Under the pieces are notes generated by a model. That model saw only the letters and a program-made list of their open reading frames with translations, had not been told where the DNA came from and searched no databases. From NCBI GenBank assembly GCA_963965975.1, contig OZ014425.1, positions 2,183,501 through 2,247,500 on the forward strand: a stretch of 64,000 nt of DNA. The letters run 5' to 3'. Shown here in pieces: positions 27,896 through 40,100 of the stretch. The translations under genes were made by a program, and so were the position numbers. Source of the stretch: Xestospongia bergquistia (lineage: Eukaryota; Porifera; Demospongiae; Haplosclerida; Petrosiidae). Positions within the stretch are counted from its first letter, which is position 1; each line of letters opens with the position of its first letter.

Positions 27896-30290
27896 AGAAT
27901 GAATATGTACCAGAATTCACCAATGACACATCTGTCTATACAGTATCAGAGTCTGCAAGCATTGGAACTGGTATTGGGAAAGTTAAAGCTCTAGATGAAG
28001 ATCATCGTGTTGATGGACAACTAACAAGGAGGCAATGAATTTAATAGGTAAAAAGGTAAATTGTACACAACAATATGTTAATTGTAAAAGTCTATGACAT
28101 GCTATGGAACAGCTCTTTGTTCCGTACAAGTTTTGCAACTGTATATATTTATATCGAAGATGAAAATGGTAATCCTCCTGTATTCAGCAAGTTTGTCTAC
28201 TATATGGAGGTATTGGAAATGTTAATGTTTCAAGTAGCATATTGTAAGTGTATTGCATTGATAAAGACATTGGTCTCGATGCAACTTTAGCATTTCAACT
28301 ACTGAATCAATCAAATGATCATTTTACTATTGATTTATTGACTGGTATAATCAGCCTTCAAGTAGAATTAGACTATGAAACCACATCAATGCATGAATTT
28401 GCTGTTGTCTACACTGACCAAGCCCCTCCCCTAATACAATACACAAGCAATAATTGAAGTATTTGGTCTAAATGAATATAACAGCAAATTCAACCAATCA
28501 CAATAATTATGCATTCACAGTGCTTGAAAATACACCATTGGGAGCAACAATTGGTAATCTGTATGGTACTGATGATGACAAAGAGGCAGCTGGAGAACTT
28601 ACACACAAAGCTGTCTACAGTTCTAAGTGTCCTGAAATAATTAATCCATACAGTGGTACATAAATAATAACTGGTGAGTTGGTCAAATTAGATAGAACAC
28701 TTACTTTATGATTTTTTAGATACCATTGAGATGGGTTATCATGAATGTTTTCTATAAATATCGTTGCATTTGCTTCTCCTTGAGTTATTGGTTCCTGATT
28801 ATCTGGTACACTTACAATGCATTTCAAAGTGTGATAATAATGACATTCCTTGCATTGACTCTAAATTTAACATACTGACTTATTCATTTCTTAATAACTT
28901 ACATGGAATGTTTAAAGTGGAAGAAGCTGAAAATTAAACTGCATTGATGTTAAACAAGTCATTGTTCTTAATAAATAATGACTCCATAATAGTTGAATTG
29001 AATGTCTCTAAAGGACACTTTTCAACATTTGTCACTTTGATACTTTTCATTCTTCAAGAGAAGAGTAACAAACCTGTTTTTACCAGCAATACTTATAATT
29101 GTACTGTCCTGAATCTGTAAAATTATGTGATATGATATGCTCTGTAGAATGTAACAATCCTACTCTTATTCATTACATTTTGATTTCTGAGAATGACAAG
29201 TTTGTTATATTTCCACCTGAACATACTATTTTAACACAAGCTCTTGATTTTGAGTCAGTCTACAATTAAAATACTACAATTAATTCATATTTTCAAATTC
29301 AACATCCTTTTCCAATGGACTCAGCTATTGTCAACATACAAGTACAAGATGTTTATGATAATAAACCAACATTACCAGAATATATATTTATTGATGTTAA
29401 TGAAAATGCTTTGTATGGAACTAAGTAATTGCAATAGAATGTTATGACATAGACTCAAATTGGAATGGTAAAACTTCACCATAACTATTCCATCTTTGAA
29501 AATACAATTCATCCATTCTCCTTCCAGCAATAAAACTGAACATATTATTGTAATGGGTGATATATAGACTTTGAGACATCATTGTGATATCAAGTCATTG
29601 TAGAATGTTTTGATTAAAGACACCCAAGTGTGACCTCTACCGTTATAGTATTGATCACTATCATTGAAAAAAAATGAACTTGCTCCTGCTTCATTGAATC
29701 AAGGGACTAACTTGATTTTTTATTTCTTCTCATATATTGGTATTTGCACTGTTTTATACGCTTTTCAAGCAATAGACAAAAATAACGGGAGGTCAGGAAC
29801 ATTACTTTATGGGATAATCCAACTAATTAGCAAGAGCTATTCAAGACGTCATCTGCAACCTCCACATTTTAGGTGTCAATGACAATAATCCACAATGTTC
29901 ATTATTAGTATATAATGTACTGATATCTCCTGCAACAAAGTTTCGTTCATTCATCACTCAACTGTAAGACAAGTTGAGTGACTACTGACAGCATGTCCAG
30001 TGATTGTTGTCAATGATCCACTAAAATCTTTTCTTGAATTGCACTTGTTTTTTACAAGTGACACATGTAAGAGTGATAGAGTTTCAATCTCCATTCATCT
30101 TCTGTCTTATGGAGGTTGTGATACCTCTCATGTTCATGACTCCACTCACTGAAAAGAAAAGGTTACATCCTCTGAACATTAATTTCAAGGAGTATGACTT
30201 ACTTTGTCTTGCTAATACAGATTTAGAAGTAAAGAGCACTCAAAAGAGTAGAGCACACAATAGATTGTTGTACTGTTTGCTAAACTCTTA
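27896..30290 (+). pseudogene. Decayed cadherin-repeat gene
   Basis: After a good splice acceptor (tttttttacag, 27886-27896) the plus strand reads NEYVPEFTNDTSVYTVSESA..GTGIGKVKALDEDHRVDGQL, a typical cadherin repeat start, then meets a stop. Further pieces in shifting frames are VYIYIEDENGNPPVFSK (about 28140), YCIDKDIGLDATLAFQLL with FTIDLLTGIISLQVELDYE (28240-28380), NYAFTVLENTPLGATIGNLY (about 28505), VNIQVQDVYDNKPTLPEYIF (about 29330), FQAIDKNNGRSGTLLYGI (about 29765) and ILGVNDNNPQCSLLVY (about 29870). The DxNDNxP calcium-binding pattern and D.D.G.N.. motifs are recognisable, but frames are broken by many stops and shifts, for example a frameshift near 28210 and TAA near 28243. No transmembrane exon was found. 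Best read as a dead fragment of a cadherin superfamily gene. Confidence 0.75.
28640..28830 (-). pseudogene. Inverted cadherin-like fragment within the cadherin relic
   Basis: The minus strand reads KCIVSVPDNQEPITQGEANA then TIFIENIHDNPSQWYL, which matches the end of a cadherin repeat (A.ATIxIxDxNDNPPxF). The surrounding relic reads on the plus strand, so this piece appears inverted. Confidence 0.45.
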
Positions 30291-31026
30291 AGTAATTTCT
30301 CTGTAACAACATGCTACTATAAAAGATTGTTGTTGTAATGTGATTTGATCTGACGTCACTTTCAATAATTACCAATTCAATTTCATATCACTTATCTCTA
30401 TACTCACTGCATTCTACCAGCATTCATTTGTTTTGTCATTCACAAGGTGTTGTATGACAACTTGGCCAGAGATGTTAATTTTAATGTAAACACATACAGT
30501 CAGAGACTGTAGATGTTTTCCATTGTCTTGTACTTTAATAGGTACTGTTTGAAATGTTGGAGTGCCAACAGTAATTGCCTCATGAAGAAACAACTTTTAC
30601 CAGTTTATATTTGATTCAAATCAGTATTTGTGTAGTTACATTGTAATATATGAAAAGTAATGTATTATTTTACCATTGTCAGTATCACTGCAGTTCACCA
30701 GATGGATGATCATTTGTCAGTCTATCAGAAGGATCTTCACAAATGGAAACAACAGTGGATGAAGTAGTCCACACTAGCTGTTCAAATTCAAAGTTGATAT
30801 TCACAACACTCCATTTAATCGAATCTCAACAAGAAAATAGTGACTTTTGTCATACATTTGCTACCCATAATAGTCACTGGTCACAACACAGAGATTGTAA
30901 TACTTAAAATGTGAAATATGCTATTGTCTATAACTTTTAATTTTTAAATTATGTAGCAATTCTTCAACTATGAAATACAAAAATTAACATACTCACACAC
31001 TAAATCAAATTGATAAAACAGATCAA
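30291..31026. other. Intergenic, no gene recognised
   Basis: Stops in all frames and no further cadherin motif that I could support. It may contain more of the same decayed gene. The ELMO 3' UTR lies at the right end. Confidence 0.4.
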
Positions 31027-33252
31027 CTAGTCCAATTTGTAATAAAAATCAAAAGAAGGTGGATCAGGAGGGTTTTGAGGGGGTTGATTAGGAATGCATA
31101 TATTTTCCAAATCAAGAAGACGCAATTTCAAGTCCATGTTTAAGAGGGTATCAAGATCTTCTTCAGCAGCTTTACTTGGCATTTTCTTTCCCAGCAAAAC
31201 AGATAGACCGTCAACCCAAATGTTATAGACAGTTTCAGTAGAGGCACAAAAGTCAACATGTTCATCGCCATTGTAATAAATAGAAAATATGAGGTTGGTT
31301 CCTTTACGAAGACGTTCAGCATGAGGACAGTCTGTGCCAGTGACGAGTCTCATCTCAGAGACTTGAATCTTATTATCTAGAGCTTCTAGTGGTGGTGCTG
31401 TTTGACCAGCAATATCACCAACATGAAGAACCTTGTGGTTTGGAGAGAGACGACAATAAAATAATTGATCACGTCTCTTTCCACCAATCTTCGGAAAAGC
31501 AGCACCTTGAACAAGATGATTAAGACGTTCTTGTTTTACCAGTTCATATATTTCTGGAGTTATCTTCAATCGTAACTCTTGTACTGGCCGGCTTTTTAAC
31601 ACACCTTCATCTAAGAGCTGACTTTGTTCCTCTGATTCAGTAATTCTTTTGTAACTTAACTCAAATAATCGATTTCGTAACACCTCTGAGGAAGTTAAGG
31701 TACTGGTATCTTGTGATTGCATTACTGTAGTAATTTGCTTGGTTACAACAGCAGTCACCTTCTCCAGATCTAAAAGTCCAGCTCGCATTTCACGCCATGT
31801 CTTAAAAAGGAGCTGAATGGTGATACAGAATATTTCTTTAAAAGGGTCGTCATTTAAAATGAGTAATGGAATAAACTCTGTTACATAGCCAATGTCAGCA
31901 GGTTGTTCACCAATACGAAATATTGAACAAAGAACCTTGGTTAGAGCAACACTTGTTTGAGCAAAAGGACATGGGTTATCCATTTGGGCAAAAAGTAACC
32001 GAGTATAAACTTCATGCTTATTACGGGAAAGGTAATCCATACAATCCAATGCTAATACACCAGGAGGGCACTCATGGAAATCATTTCGAGGGTTAGCTTG
32101 AGAGAAACCAAGTTGTTTCCAATGTTGCTCAGAAATAGAAATAGCTCCTTTACCTCGATACTCATCAGAAAAAGCTCGATACGGTAGCTGACGTAGTAAA
32201 TCTTCCATTTGTTGATCGCCATCTTTAAAAGGTGTTTTCATACGCCCTTCAACTTGATTTAAGATGAATGACTGATATATGGAGAGTTGGTGAGCTATGT
32301 CTCGATCAACTTCACCTCGTGCTTGCTGTAATATGTGATCATGGATTACACGGCTGAAATTATTCACAGCAAGCTCACGTAATACTTGAGCTTGATTATC
32401 AGCTTTAGAGAGAAGAGCGTTAATCAATGCTAATGTATTGTGGGTAACATCTGTTGAGCCCCTCCCAATATACTCAATCAGACTAGCAGGAAATACCTCT
32501 CTAGCAACAATGTGATAGTACATACTACTATTCAATACCACTGACTCCAATATTCCCATGCAACGATATGTAATTGGAGGGTGAAAGTATTCTCTTTCTC
32601 GAGATCGTTCCAAGAAGTTGATAACTTTCTTAACAAAATTCTCTCCAACAGTATCCCATGAGACTATACCATGTTCCATTAGCTCCTGAAAAGCCCCAAG
32701 AATGTTTGCTAAATTCCCTTTATCAGCAGCTGAAGTCAACTGGGTCTTCTCAGTCATAGCAAGCAATGACTGAATACCGTTACCACCATTCATTGAGATA
32801 AACTCAACAGCAAATGTAGAATCACGTGACAGACTAGCAAGTTCCTCAATGCCCTTAGCTCTTAATTGAGGTTCACTTGATGTAATCTTATTGTAAGTTT
32901 CCCTGGCTTGAGAAGTTGGTGAGGGAGCAATACAAAGTATATCACCATTCTTTAAATCATGTCGATTGTCTTCAGTGATATAGCCAAATTTACCTAGCCC
33001 TTTGGCGTCTTTACTCATCTCAGCATACTTGAAACTGTAACGCTCTGGTCTATCAATATCCCATCGTGAAGCAACGTCACGAAGGATAGTCGTTAATGGT
33101 AAGGAATGTTCAAAGTCCATCAAAAGAGGTTGTACATTGTATTGAGTGGAAGGATCAGGTTCAATAGCCACTTTAACTCGATCATGTTTTCCAGAGGTAC
33201 TAGTCATAGAAGTGCCACTAACCAACGAGATACTCCCGGTTAGGTTGGTCAT
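31027..33252 (-). CDS. ELMO: Engulfment and cell motility protein (ELMO)
   Basis: A single uninterrupted 741-residue frame, close to human ELMO1 (727). Order: N-terminal Ras-binding-like region (VKVAIEPDPS.., ITEDNRHDLKNGDILCIAPS), armadillo-type helices (ELASLSRDSTFAVEFISMNG, MEHGIVSWDTVGENFVKKVI, MGILESVVLNSS), ELMO domain around residues 330-480 (WKQLGFSQANPRNDFHECPP then LALDCMDYL), PH domain (YCRLSPNHKVLHVGDI, TGTDCPHAERLRKG, IWVDGLSVLLGKKM) and a C-terminal helix LLNMDLKLRLLDLENICIP. The tail PPQNPPDPPSFDFYY is proline-rich, as needed for the DOCK180 SH3 domain. ELMO-DOCK activates Rac in engulfment and migration. A 70-bp intron (33284-33353) sits in the 5' UTR, although the coding region has none. 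Confidence 0.95.
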   Translation of the reverse strand: MTNLTGSISLVSGTSMTSTSGKHDRVKVAIEPDPSTQYNVQPLLMDFEHSLPLTTILRDVASRWDIDRPERYSFKYAEMSKDAKGLGKFGYITEDNRHDLKNGDILCIAPSPTSQARETYNKITSSEPQLRAKGIEELASLSRDSTFAVEFISMNGGNGIQSLLAMTEKTQLTSAADKGNLANILGAFQELMEHGIVSWDTVGENFVKKVINFLERSREREYFHPPITYRCMGILESVVLNSSMYYHIVAREVFPASLIEYIGRGSTDVTHNTLALINALLSKADNQAQVLRELAVNNFSRVIHDHILQQARGEVDRDIAHQLSIYQSFILNQVEGRMKTPFKDGDQQMEDLLRQLPYRAFSDEYRGKGAISISEQHWKQLGFSQANPRNDFHECPPGVLALDCMDYLSRNKHEVYTRLLFAQMDNPCPFAQTSVALTKVLCSIFRIGEQPADIGYVTEFIPLLILNDDPFKEIFCITIQLLFKTWREMRAGLLDLEKVTAVVTKQITTVMQSQDTSTLTSSEVLRNRLFELSYKRITESEEQSQLLDEGVLKSRPVQELRLKITPEIYELVKQERLNHLVQGAAFPKIGGKRRDQLFYCRLSPNHKVLHVGDIAGQTAPPLEALDNKIQVSEMRLVTGTDCPHAERLRKGTNLIFSIYYNGDEHVDFCASTETVYNIWVDGLSVLLGKKMPSKAAEEDLDTLLNMDLKLRLLDLENICIPNQPPQNPPDPPSFDFYYKLD

Positions 33253-33891
33253 ATTATAAATCTGTTCACACTTCTGTTTGGTCCTAAGTTACAAATGACA
33301 ATAAATTAGCGGTGAATTAGAAGATGTAAACAAGAAAGAAAGAAGATGGTTACCTTCAGTCAATACACTTTGAGAACTTGTACGGATAATTACATAAGAT
33401 AAATCGAAATAACGCATGCGCATTTTCTTAGCCTCCGCCTATCATAAACAACGTTGGTGTGATATTTTACTTGCAACTATACTATTGATGACCACAAACT
33501 CTTGTGTACAACTCTGGAAAAAGCCTTGCAAATACGCAAATGTTATTAAGAAATAGAATGTTAGCTATTTGAAAACCAAAAATCTTATATAAAGTGAATA
33601 ACATTCACCATAACCTGCCATCACACATAATTTGCAATATTATTAATGAACGCTTGTGCAAACATTATCCAGGTTAGACAAAAAAGTTCAGAAATTATTA
33701 AAATACCTTTAATAATAAAGTAGGCTAGATTAAGAAGAGACAGAGATGAAGCGCCACGAAACTTATTGTTGATGACGTAATAACTAATAATAAATCATTA
33801 TTAAACCGCATAGTCATATGCTCAGCACGTAGGAGTGGTCACAGATGTACTTGCATTCATTTTCTGCACAGGTAATTATTTGCAAATCTCA
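33253..33891. promoter_or_regulatory. ELMO/MFSD4 divergent region with NRF1-like site
   Basis: Contains the ELMO untranslated first exon (ends at donor 33354/33353). At 33411-33422 the sequence aacgcatgcgca carries the palindromic core of an NRF1 site (10 of 12 positions of YGCGCAYGCGCR). The rest is AT-rich without other recognised features. Confidence 0.5.
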
Positions 33892-36800
33892 ATGGTGTCT
33901 CCAAGTGCTACTCTGAGAAGGGTTTATCGCAATAGGAGAGAAATTTGTATAGGTGGATGGTGTGCTTTATCATTTGTTGGATTGGTGAGTATGTTGCTGT
34001 ACAGCATATTTTCTCTATGGAGCATGTTCAGGACTGATCTAGAGCATTTTGGAGAAGGATGGCTATATGTTAGCTTGAGGCATGTAAGTCCCAGAACACA
34101 GAATTTATATTGCTTGGTATTGAAATTCTGGCTGTGTTAATTCCAGACATATATTTTACTAGCCAGCTGCCAGCCAACACGTTACTTACTTACTGCCTTG
34201 TCTCAAAATTCATTCCCATTTATGATAATGATCAAAGAACAGGGAGGGGCTAACTACCTCATCAAACGTGGATTAGACCTTAAGTTTAATCTTTTGTTAT
34301 ATGATTATATTTAGAGATATTGACAACATGTTTCTTTATGTAAGAGGTTACATCAACCTCAAAGACTTGTTTTAACCAGTATAATTATTATATGCTATAC
34401 ATGTGAATGTCAAATGTTACGTATTAATATTTTGTGTTTCATTGATAATTGAGCATTTGGAGTTAGAGGTTAGAATTAGGTCACTAATTTCCTATTACAT
34501 GGATATTTGATGATACATAACAAAAGATAGTATGACACAATTCAAATAGATGAAAAATTTGACAGTGTGGAGGCTGGAGATACCTCAGCCATCTTTTGCA
34601 TAAATGCTAGGATAAATTAGTCATAAGGATCAACCTATTAAAGTAGTTCTTTTTTCTAAATTACAACCAATGTCTCTGGAGTAATATTGTAGTCAGTCTG
34701 ACTTGTTACTTCAGGAACAGCACAAGCAATCTTTGGAGTAATATTGTACTTCAGGAACAGCACAAGCAATCTTTTTGATCAACCTCATTGTTCTATGGCT
34801 CGAATCAGTATGACTATCATTACACCCTGGAATAGATAGGCTTGTAATGCTACTATCAGTGTTTACTCCACATCATTAAAGCTCAGTGCTGCCATCTTTA
34901 AGGACATCTCTGTGAACAAATTGTTCTGTGTGCGTGATCAATATATTGGGATGACGTTATTCTTTCTATAATCTCCCTATATATGCTTTTTATACTTTCA
35001 TTAACTTTGTCAATTTTTGCTTACTTATTACTATGATTATGGTCTAATATTAACATTTTATGGTGACATATCCATTGTGTTTCTAGGGCTCATCACTCAC
35101 TATTTTAGGTCCAACATTGCTGGATATAATGGATAATCTATGTGTAGGATTAGCTACGCTAGCTGCTATTATTATGGTTAGATCTGTTGGAAGTGTAGTT
35201 GGATCAGTTGCATCTGGGGTTGTATGTGACCGATATTACAAGTACTCTTTCTGGATGCTGGTGGCTGACATAATCATTTCTGCACTATGTAAGAATGTGA
35301 TCCAGGTACACAGAGTTGTTCATGATGCTTCTCATGGTTTGACTGTTTCTATCATTGAAAAGAGTTAGCCAAGAAATAAGAAGCTATGACAACATCCCAA
35401 GATAGGATATAGGCAGTACAGTTTACAGTTTAGAGAAACAACAGCTCTGGACGAGACTCAAACCCATGCATGACCTTGGCAGTCTAGGCTAGCTATATTG
35501 CATATCTATAGAGAAATATTGTTTATAAAATTAAGTGTTTTTATTTGTTTCAGTGACTTGTGTCCTGCCTTTAGCAGATCATGTAAGCGTTTTTGGTGTG
35601 ATCATGTTCTTTCATGGACTCTGCTTAGGTGCTTTAGATAATGGTATGTTTTTATTAGTACTTGCATATACATGGCTTTCCTAACAAATGAAATCAGCCC
35701 AGGAAGGCAACTAACAATATTTGCACAAAGGCCACAAACCTGAAGGCTTTTATTATACTTTTAGAGCATTGGTTAATGTGATTAGAAGAATAATTATTTA
35801 ACTTATATTATAAAGAATATTCATTCTAATTGATCTTTTCTAGGTGTGCATGCACTTTTGATGTCCATCTTCAGAAATCAAAATTCTGGACCAGTAATGC
35901 AGCTTATTCATTTTGCATTTGGGTTTGGGGCGTTTTTGGTTCCTTTTATGGCAAGACCTTTTGTTTCTGAACTTGGAGGAAGCATTACTTGCACAGAAGT
36001 CTTAAAAATGAATAGAACACAGCCTGGAATATGTTTAAATGGACTAATTGATGAATGTACATCTAATGATGGCTCTGGTGTCTTTAATGGAAGTATATTT
36101 ATAAATAGTTCTAGTTGTAGCTCTTGTTCTGTAAAGAATACATCTTTGCGGTATGCATTTTGGCTTGCTTCTATTCCATTGATGCTGTCATTGCTAGGTT
36201 TATTGACATATGCAATTAAAGAGCAGTGTTTGTTTGCAGTGGTGCTAACTGACGACAGACAACTTGATGCAACAAAAAAAGGGAAGGAAGTTCAGCCTGA
36301 GCAAGTAAAGACATATCCTGATACAATTTGTTACAAGACTGTTCTTTTATCACTGTTGTTTGTTTTTATGATGGTTTATGTGGGATTAGAAGTAGCTTTT
36401 GGTACATATATATTTACTTATGCTGTCAAAGGGGACCTAAAGTTCAGCAAACAAAAAGCAGCAAGTTTATCGTCTCTATTTTGGGGTACATTTGCTTTCC
36501 TTCGACTCTTTGCAATACTCCTCTCACTCTGTAGAATATCACCAACCATCATGATGACTGGAAATATCTCGGGTAGTTTGTTAGCATCTTTAATTATGGT
36601 AGTCTGGGCTAGAAAAGAAATAGTAATTTGGATTGGTAGTGCTCTTATGGGAACAAGTATGGCCTCTATTTATCCCAATACTATGACATGGTTGAGTATG
36701 AATGGACCAGTTACTGGTAAAGCAACTGGAGTTTTAAGTACTGGTGCAACATTAGGTGACATGTTACTGCCACTACTTGTTGGTGTCTTAATTGCTAAAA

Positions 36801-37051
36801 TCTCTCCTATATCTCTATTGTACTTCACTTTGACAAGCGTTGTTTTTTCAGGTAGTGTTCTTGTCATACTTTTTGTTATTGCTCGCAAGTGTAAGATAAC
36901 CATGAATAGGAAGGAAGTAAATCATAACCAATTAATAGAGACAGAGCAAAATCTACTTGATAACATGGAAGAAGATGCAGATCTTAATGGAGAGGATAGA
37001 GAGGCAGATACCAACATATCCATAACAGACATAACAGAAAGTGCTTTATAA
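33892..37051 (+). CDS. Major facilitator superfamily transporter, MFSD4-like
   Basis: Four exons with consistent phases: 33892-33984, 35087-35288, 35554-35643, 35844-37051; 530 residues. The first ATG with good continuity is 33892 (MVSPSATLRRVYRNRRE). Exon 2 has GSSLTILGPTLLDIMDN then VGSVVGSVASGVVCDRYYKY, matching the LGPTLLDL and SALGGVF stretches of MFSD4A. Exon 4 opens GVHALLMSIFRNQNSGPVMQ then LIHFAFGFGAFLVPFMARPF, equivalent to the human LHFFVGFGALLSPLIADPF. About 12 hydrophobic spans are visible. A lumenal/extracellular loop rich in Cys and N-glycosylation sites (NGSIFINSSSCSSC) follows span 6 region, and the C-terminus is acidic. The family includes sodium-dependent glucose transporters (MFSD4B) and orphan MFSD4A; substrate unknown here. 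Confidence 0.85.
34674..34775 (+). repeat. Short direct repeat in MFSD4-like intron 1
   Basis: ggagtaatattgta and cttcaggaacagcacaagca followed by atcttt occur twice in tandem, about 60 bp apart, the second copy lacking the middle segment. Confidence 0.6.
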
Positions 37052-37125
37052 AATTCTAATTTATTATTTTAAAAAAGTAACTATATGAGCATATTAAAGC
37101 AATTAATAATAACACAATTAATGTA

Positions 37126-40100
37126 CTATATGGTATGTATATACACATTTAGTGCATCCATGTAATGTAAGAGGAATTGATTCACAAGCTTGTTGTTTTC
37201 AGCCTTTATGATGACTTTCATCTTCTTGTCTGCCAATGTTATAATCACCTCTGCTAGAAATTGATCAAATGTTGATACCTATTGATAAAATAAGTCATCA
37301 TATCTAAATTCAATAAAATTATAGTCGAAGTATCTGCTGTGCCAATACTATTGTTTGAAGTACTTACATGCTGTGCAAAAAGAAACATTTTCATGATCGG
37401 CTGATTATCTGAGCTGCTAGCCAGAGTGAAGATAAATTTAGCATCTAGTAGATCTTGTATGTTTTTCAGTTTTCCAATGGACTTAAGTTCAAAGGATTTT
37501 TTAGAGCTACAGGCACAAAATAAAGTAATAATGGATGTGGAATAAATCAAAGACTATTTTGAAATGCCGTCTAAGCCATGGAGAGTAGTATGGTTAGCCT
37601 ACCTGACTGTGAGTGATCCCCACTTTTGCTCAAATTCTGTGGGTGACATTAATAGCTTTGGATTTAATAAAATATGTGGGACAGTACTTGCACTTGAAGA
37701 TAACTGAAATATGAGAAACATATTAATGTATTTATTAAGATTTCTAAACAAAAATGTTGAAATTGATCAAAGATACCATTTTATTATGACTAAGCAAGAA
37801 GAAAGTGGACATTATAAAGGATAGTCAATCCTTCCCCTGTGAGAAGGAAGGGATACATACATGTGTACATAAAATTAATTGACAATATAAATTTCCAGAC
37901 TTTTATTAAATTTTGTTTAGAACTATGAAATGGATGGTATTGTAGTGGTAAGTGGTTAAAACCTGTTAAACAAGGTAATATCTACATGAATTCACAAGGG
38001 GTGTTGTAGGCTATACCAATTCTTGTAATTAGAATGACTGCTGTTTAATTGTTTAATATTTAGAGAAGCAAATTGCCAGAAGTCACTAAAAGTGGTTCAA
38101 CTCACTTCGTCCATAATATTTGTAGTCATTGCACCATCATGTGCTGAAGTTGACATAAAAATCTGATCCAAATGAGACACTAAGGCAATTAAAAACCACA
38201 TAGTTAATGCAAACAGTAAGGGTTATGCCTATATAAATTTATACTAATATACAGGCAAGGCAGCATTATTACGAAGCTGCCATGCTTTCATTCAATAAGT
38301 TGACTATCAAATATAGTGTTGTTACTCTAAATAGTCAACTATAAACAATTGACATAAGAAAACCAGACTTTGGTAATGAATGTAATGTAATAATGAACAA
38401 AATAACATACTCTTTCTTGTTTTCTCTGTGACATTAATTAATGTGTATGGAGGACATTGTTCAATGAAGTCAGATGAAGATTGACTATAGATGACAGCTA
38501 ATGTGTTCATTTCACTAAAGAGCGATGCCTACAATATAAGATAGCCATCATAGATCTTCAAGATCACAAGTATCACATGTGATGTTCTTTTTAAGTCATC
38601 AGGCTAAATTTTACAGCATGCATACTTCCACAACAAAATACTTTCATAAGGAAGCTTGACCTTAACTTGTTAAATATATGAATACTGACAGAATACATTT
38701 TTAAATTATAAATGTGACAATAATACAGGTATAATATTGCAATGGTGCTTTCTCACTGCTTTTGAAGGAGAGGCGAATTCAGAGAAGATTTTCTGAGATC
38801 CACATATTATTTGCTTTGCTGCATTAACATCAGCCTTTAATAATCTGTAGTACAACAGACCACGATCACGTAGTAACATGTCTGTCTCTTCATCTGCAAA
38901 ATTATAATCACATATAGCACATTGTAATGTCAGTTTTTGATGTAGGCTAAAAGGTACTCTCTCTGTGCACTACATAAATCATGTATAAAATTCTAGTATA
39001 TATTGAGATTACTGGAAATACATTTTAGGAACAATTGTCTCAATAAAGACAGTCTAAATTTTCTGAATACTTTAGTTTGTGTTCAATGCTCACCAATAAA
39101 ATATTCTAAGAGCCTTCCCAACATTTCTTGGCACTCAGGTGGCCTTTTAAAAAATAACTTCATCACAGCAGATAGAAGCTGTAATTTGACCTCAAATGAA
39201 GATTCATCTCCTACTTTAGTGACAATTTCCTCCAGCAAATATGGACTCTCAGTAAGTGACTGCAGAGAATATATAACAGTAAATAAAATAGTTACATTAT
39301 AATTAGGGCTCACCTCACCATACTCCCCAATAATCCAAATTAACGAGGATCTTCCTTGAGGGTCTGTCATGATCTCATAGCAACCAGTAAGACGTGGCAA
39401 GATGACTTCATGAGTATCTTCAAACTTACGCAGAATGTCTGATATAAAATAAAAGAGCTTTTTAGTTGTTATATCTATCTATCTAATAATTAAAGTGAAA
39501 ACATGATATCAAGGTAAAGGGTCAAAGCCATGGCTCTACCACATCATCACATGAACATACAATTGTTACCTATTTATAAAGGTCTTACACCAAGGTAGAA
39601 ATGTCAATCATTTTATTGGAACATATCCACATCAACCATATTGGAAGGCAACCTTAACAAGCTAACTATGCAGTGATTGTGTTTACAGATTGTTGTTTTT
39701 CTGGAGCTTTTTATATAATTGCACTATGTTATGAATTTCCAAGTGCTGTTTAAAATATATAACAGTCAGCTTTAACACAACAATGATAGCAAAATCATGA
39801 AAAGGTATGCTATAGAATATGTGTACTAATGGATAATACTACGTTTCAGGTAATATCAAAATCATTTTGTAAAATGAGTTCTAATTATAAAGTCAGCATA
39901 TTAATCATGTACTCACTAGTCATTGTAGCAATAGCTTCAGAGGTGATATAATCAATTTCCATTGTTAGAAGAGCAAGTAACTTGTCCACACACATATTAG
40001 CACAACCTGACAAGTTCACAGCAATCTTACCAATAGCTTGAATGGACTTTCGAGCTACTTGACTGTTGACATCCGTAGCACATTCTCTACAAATATGTTA

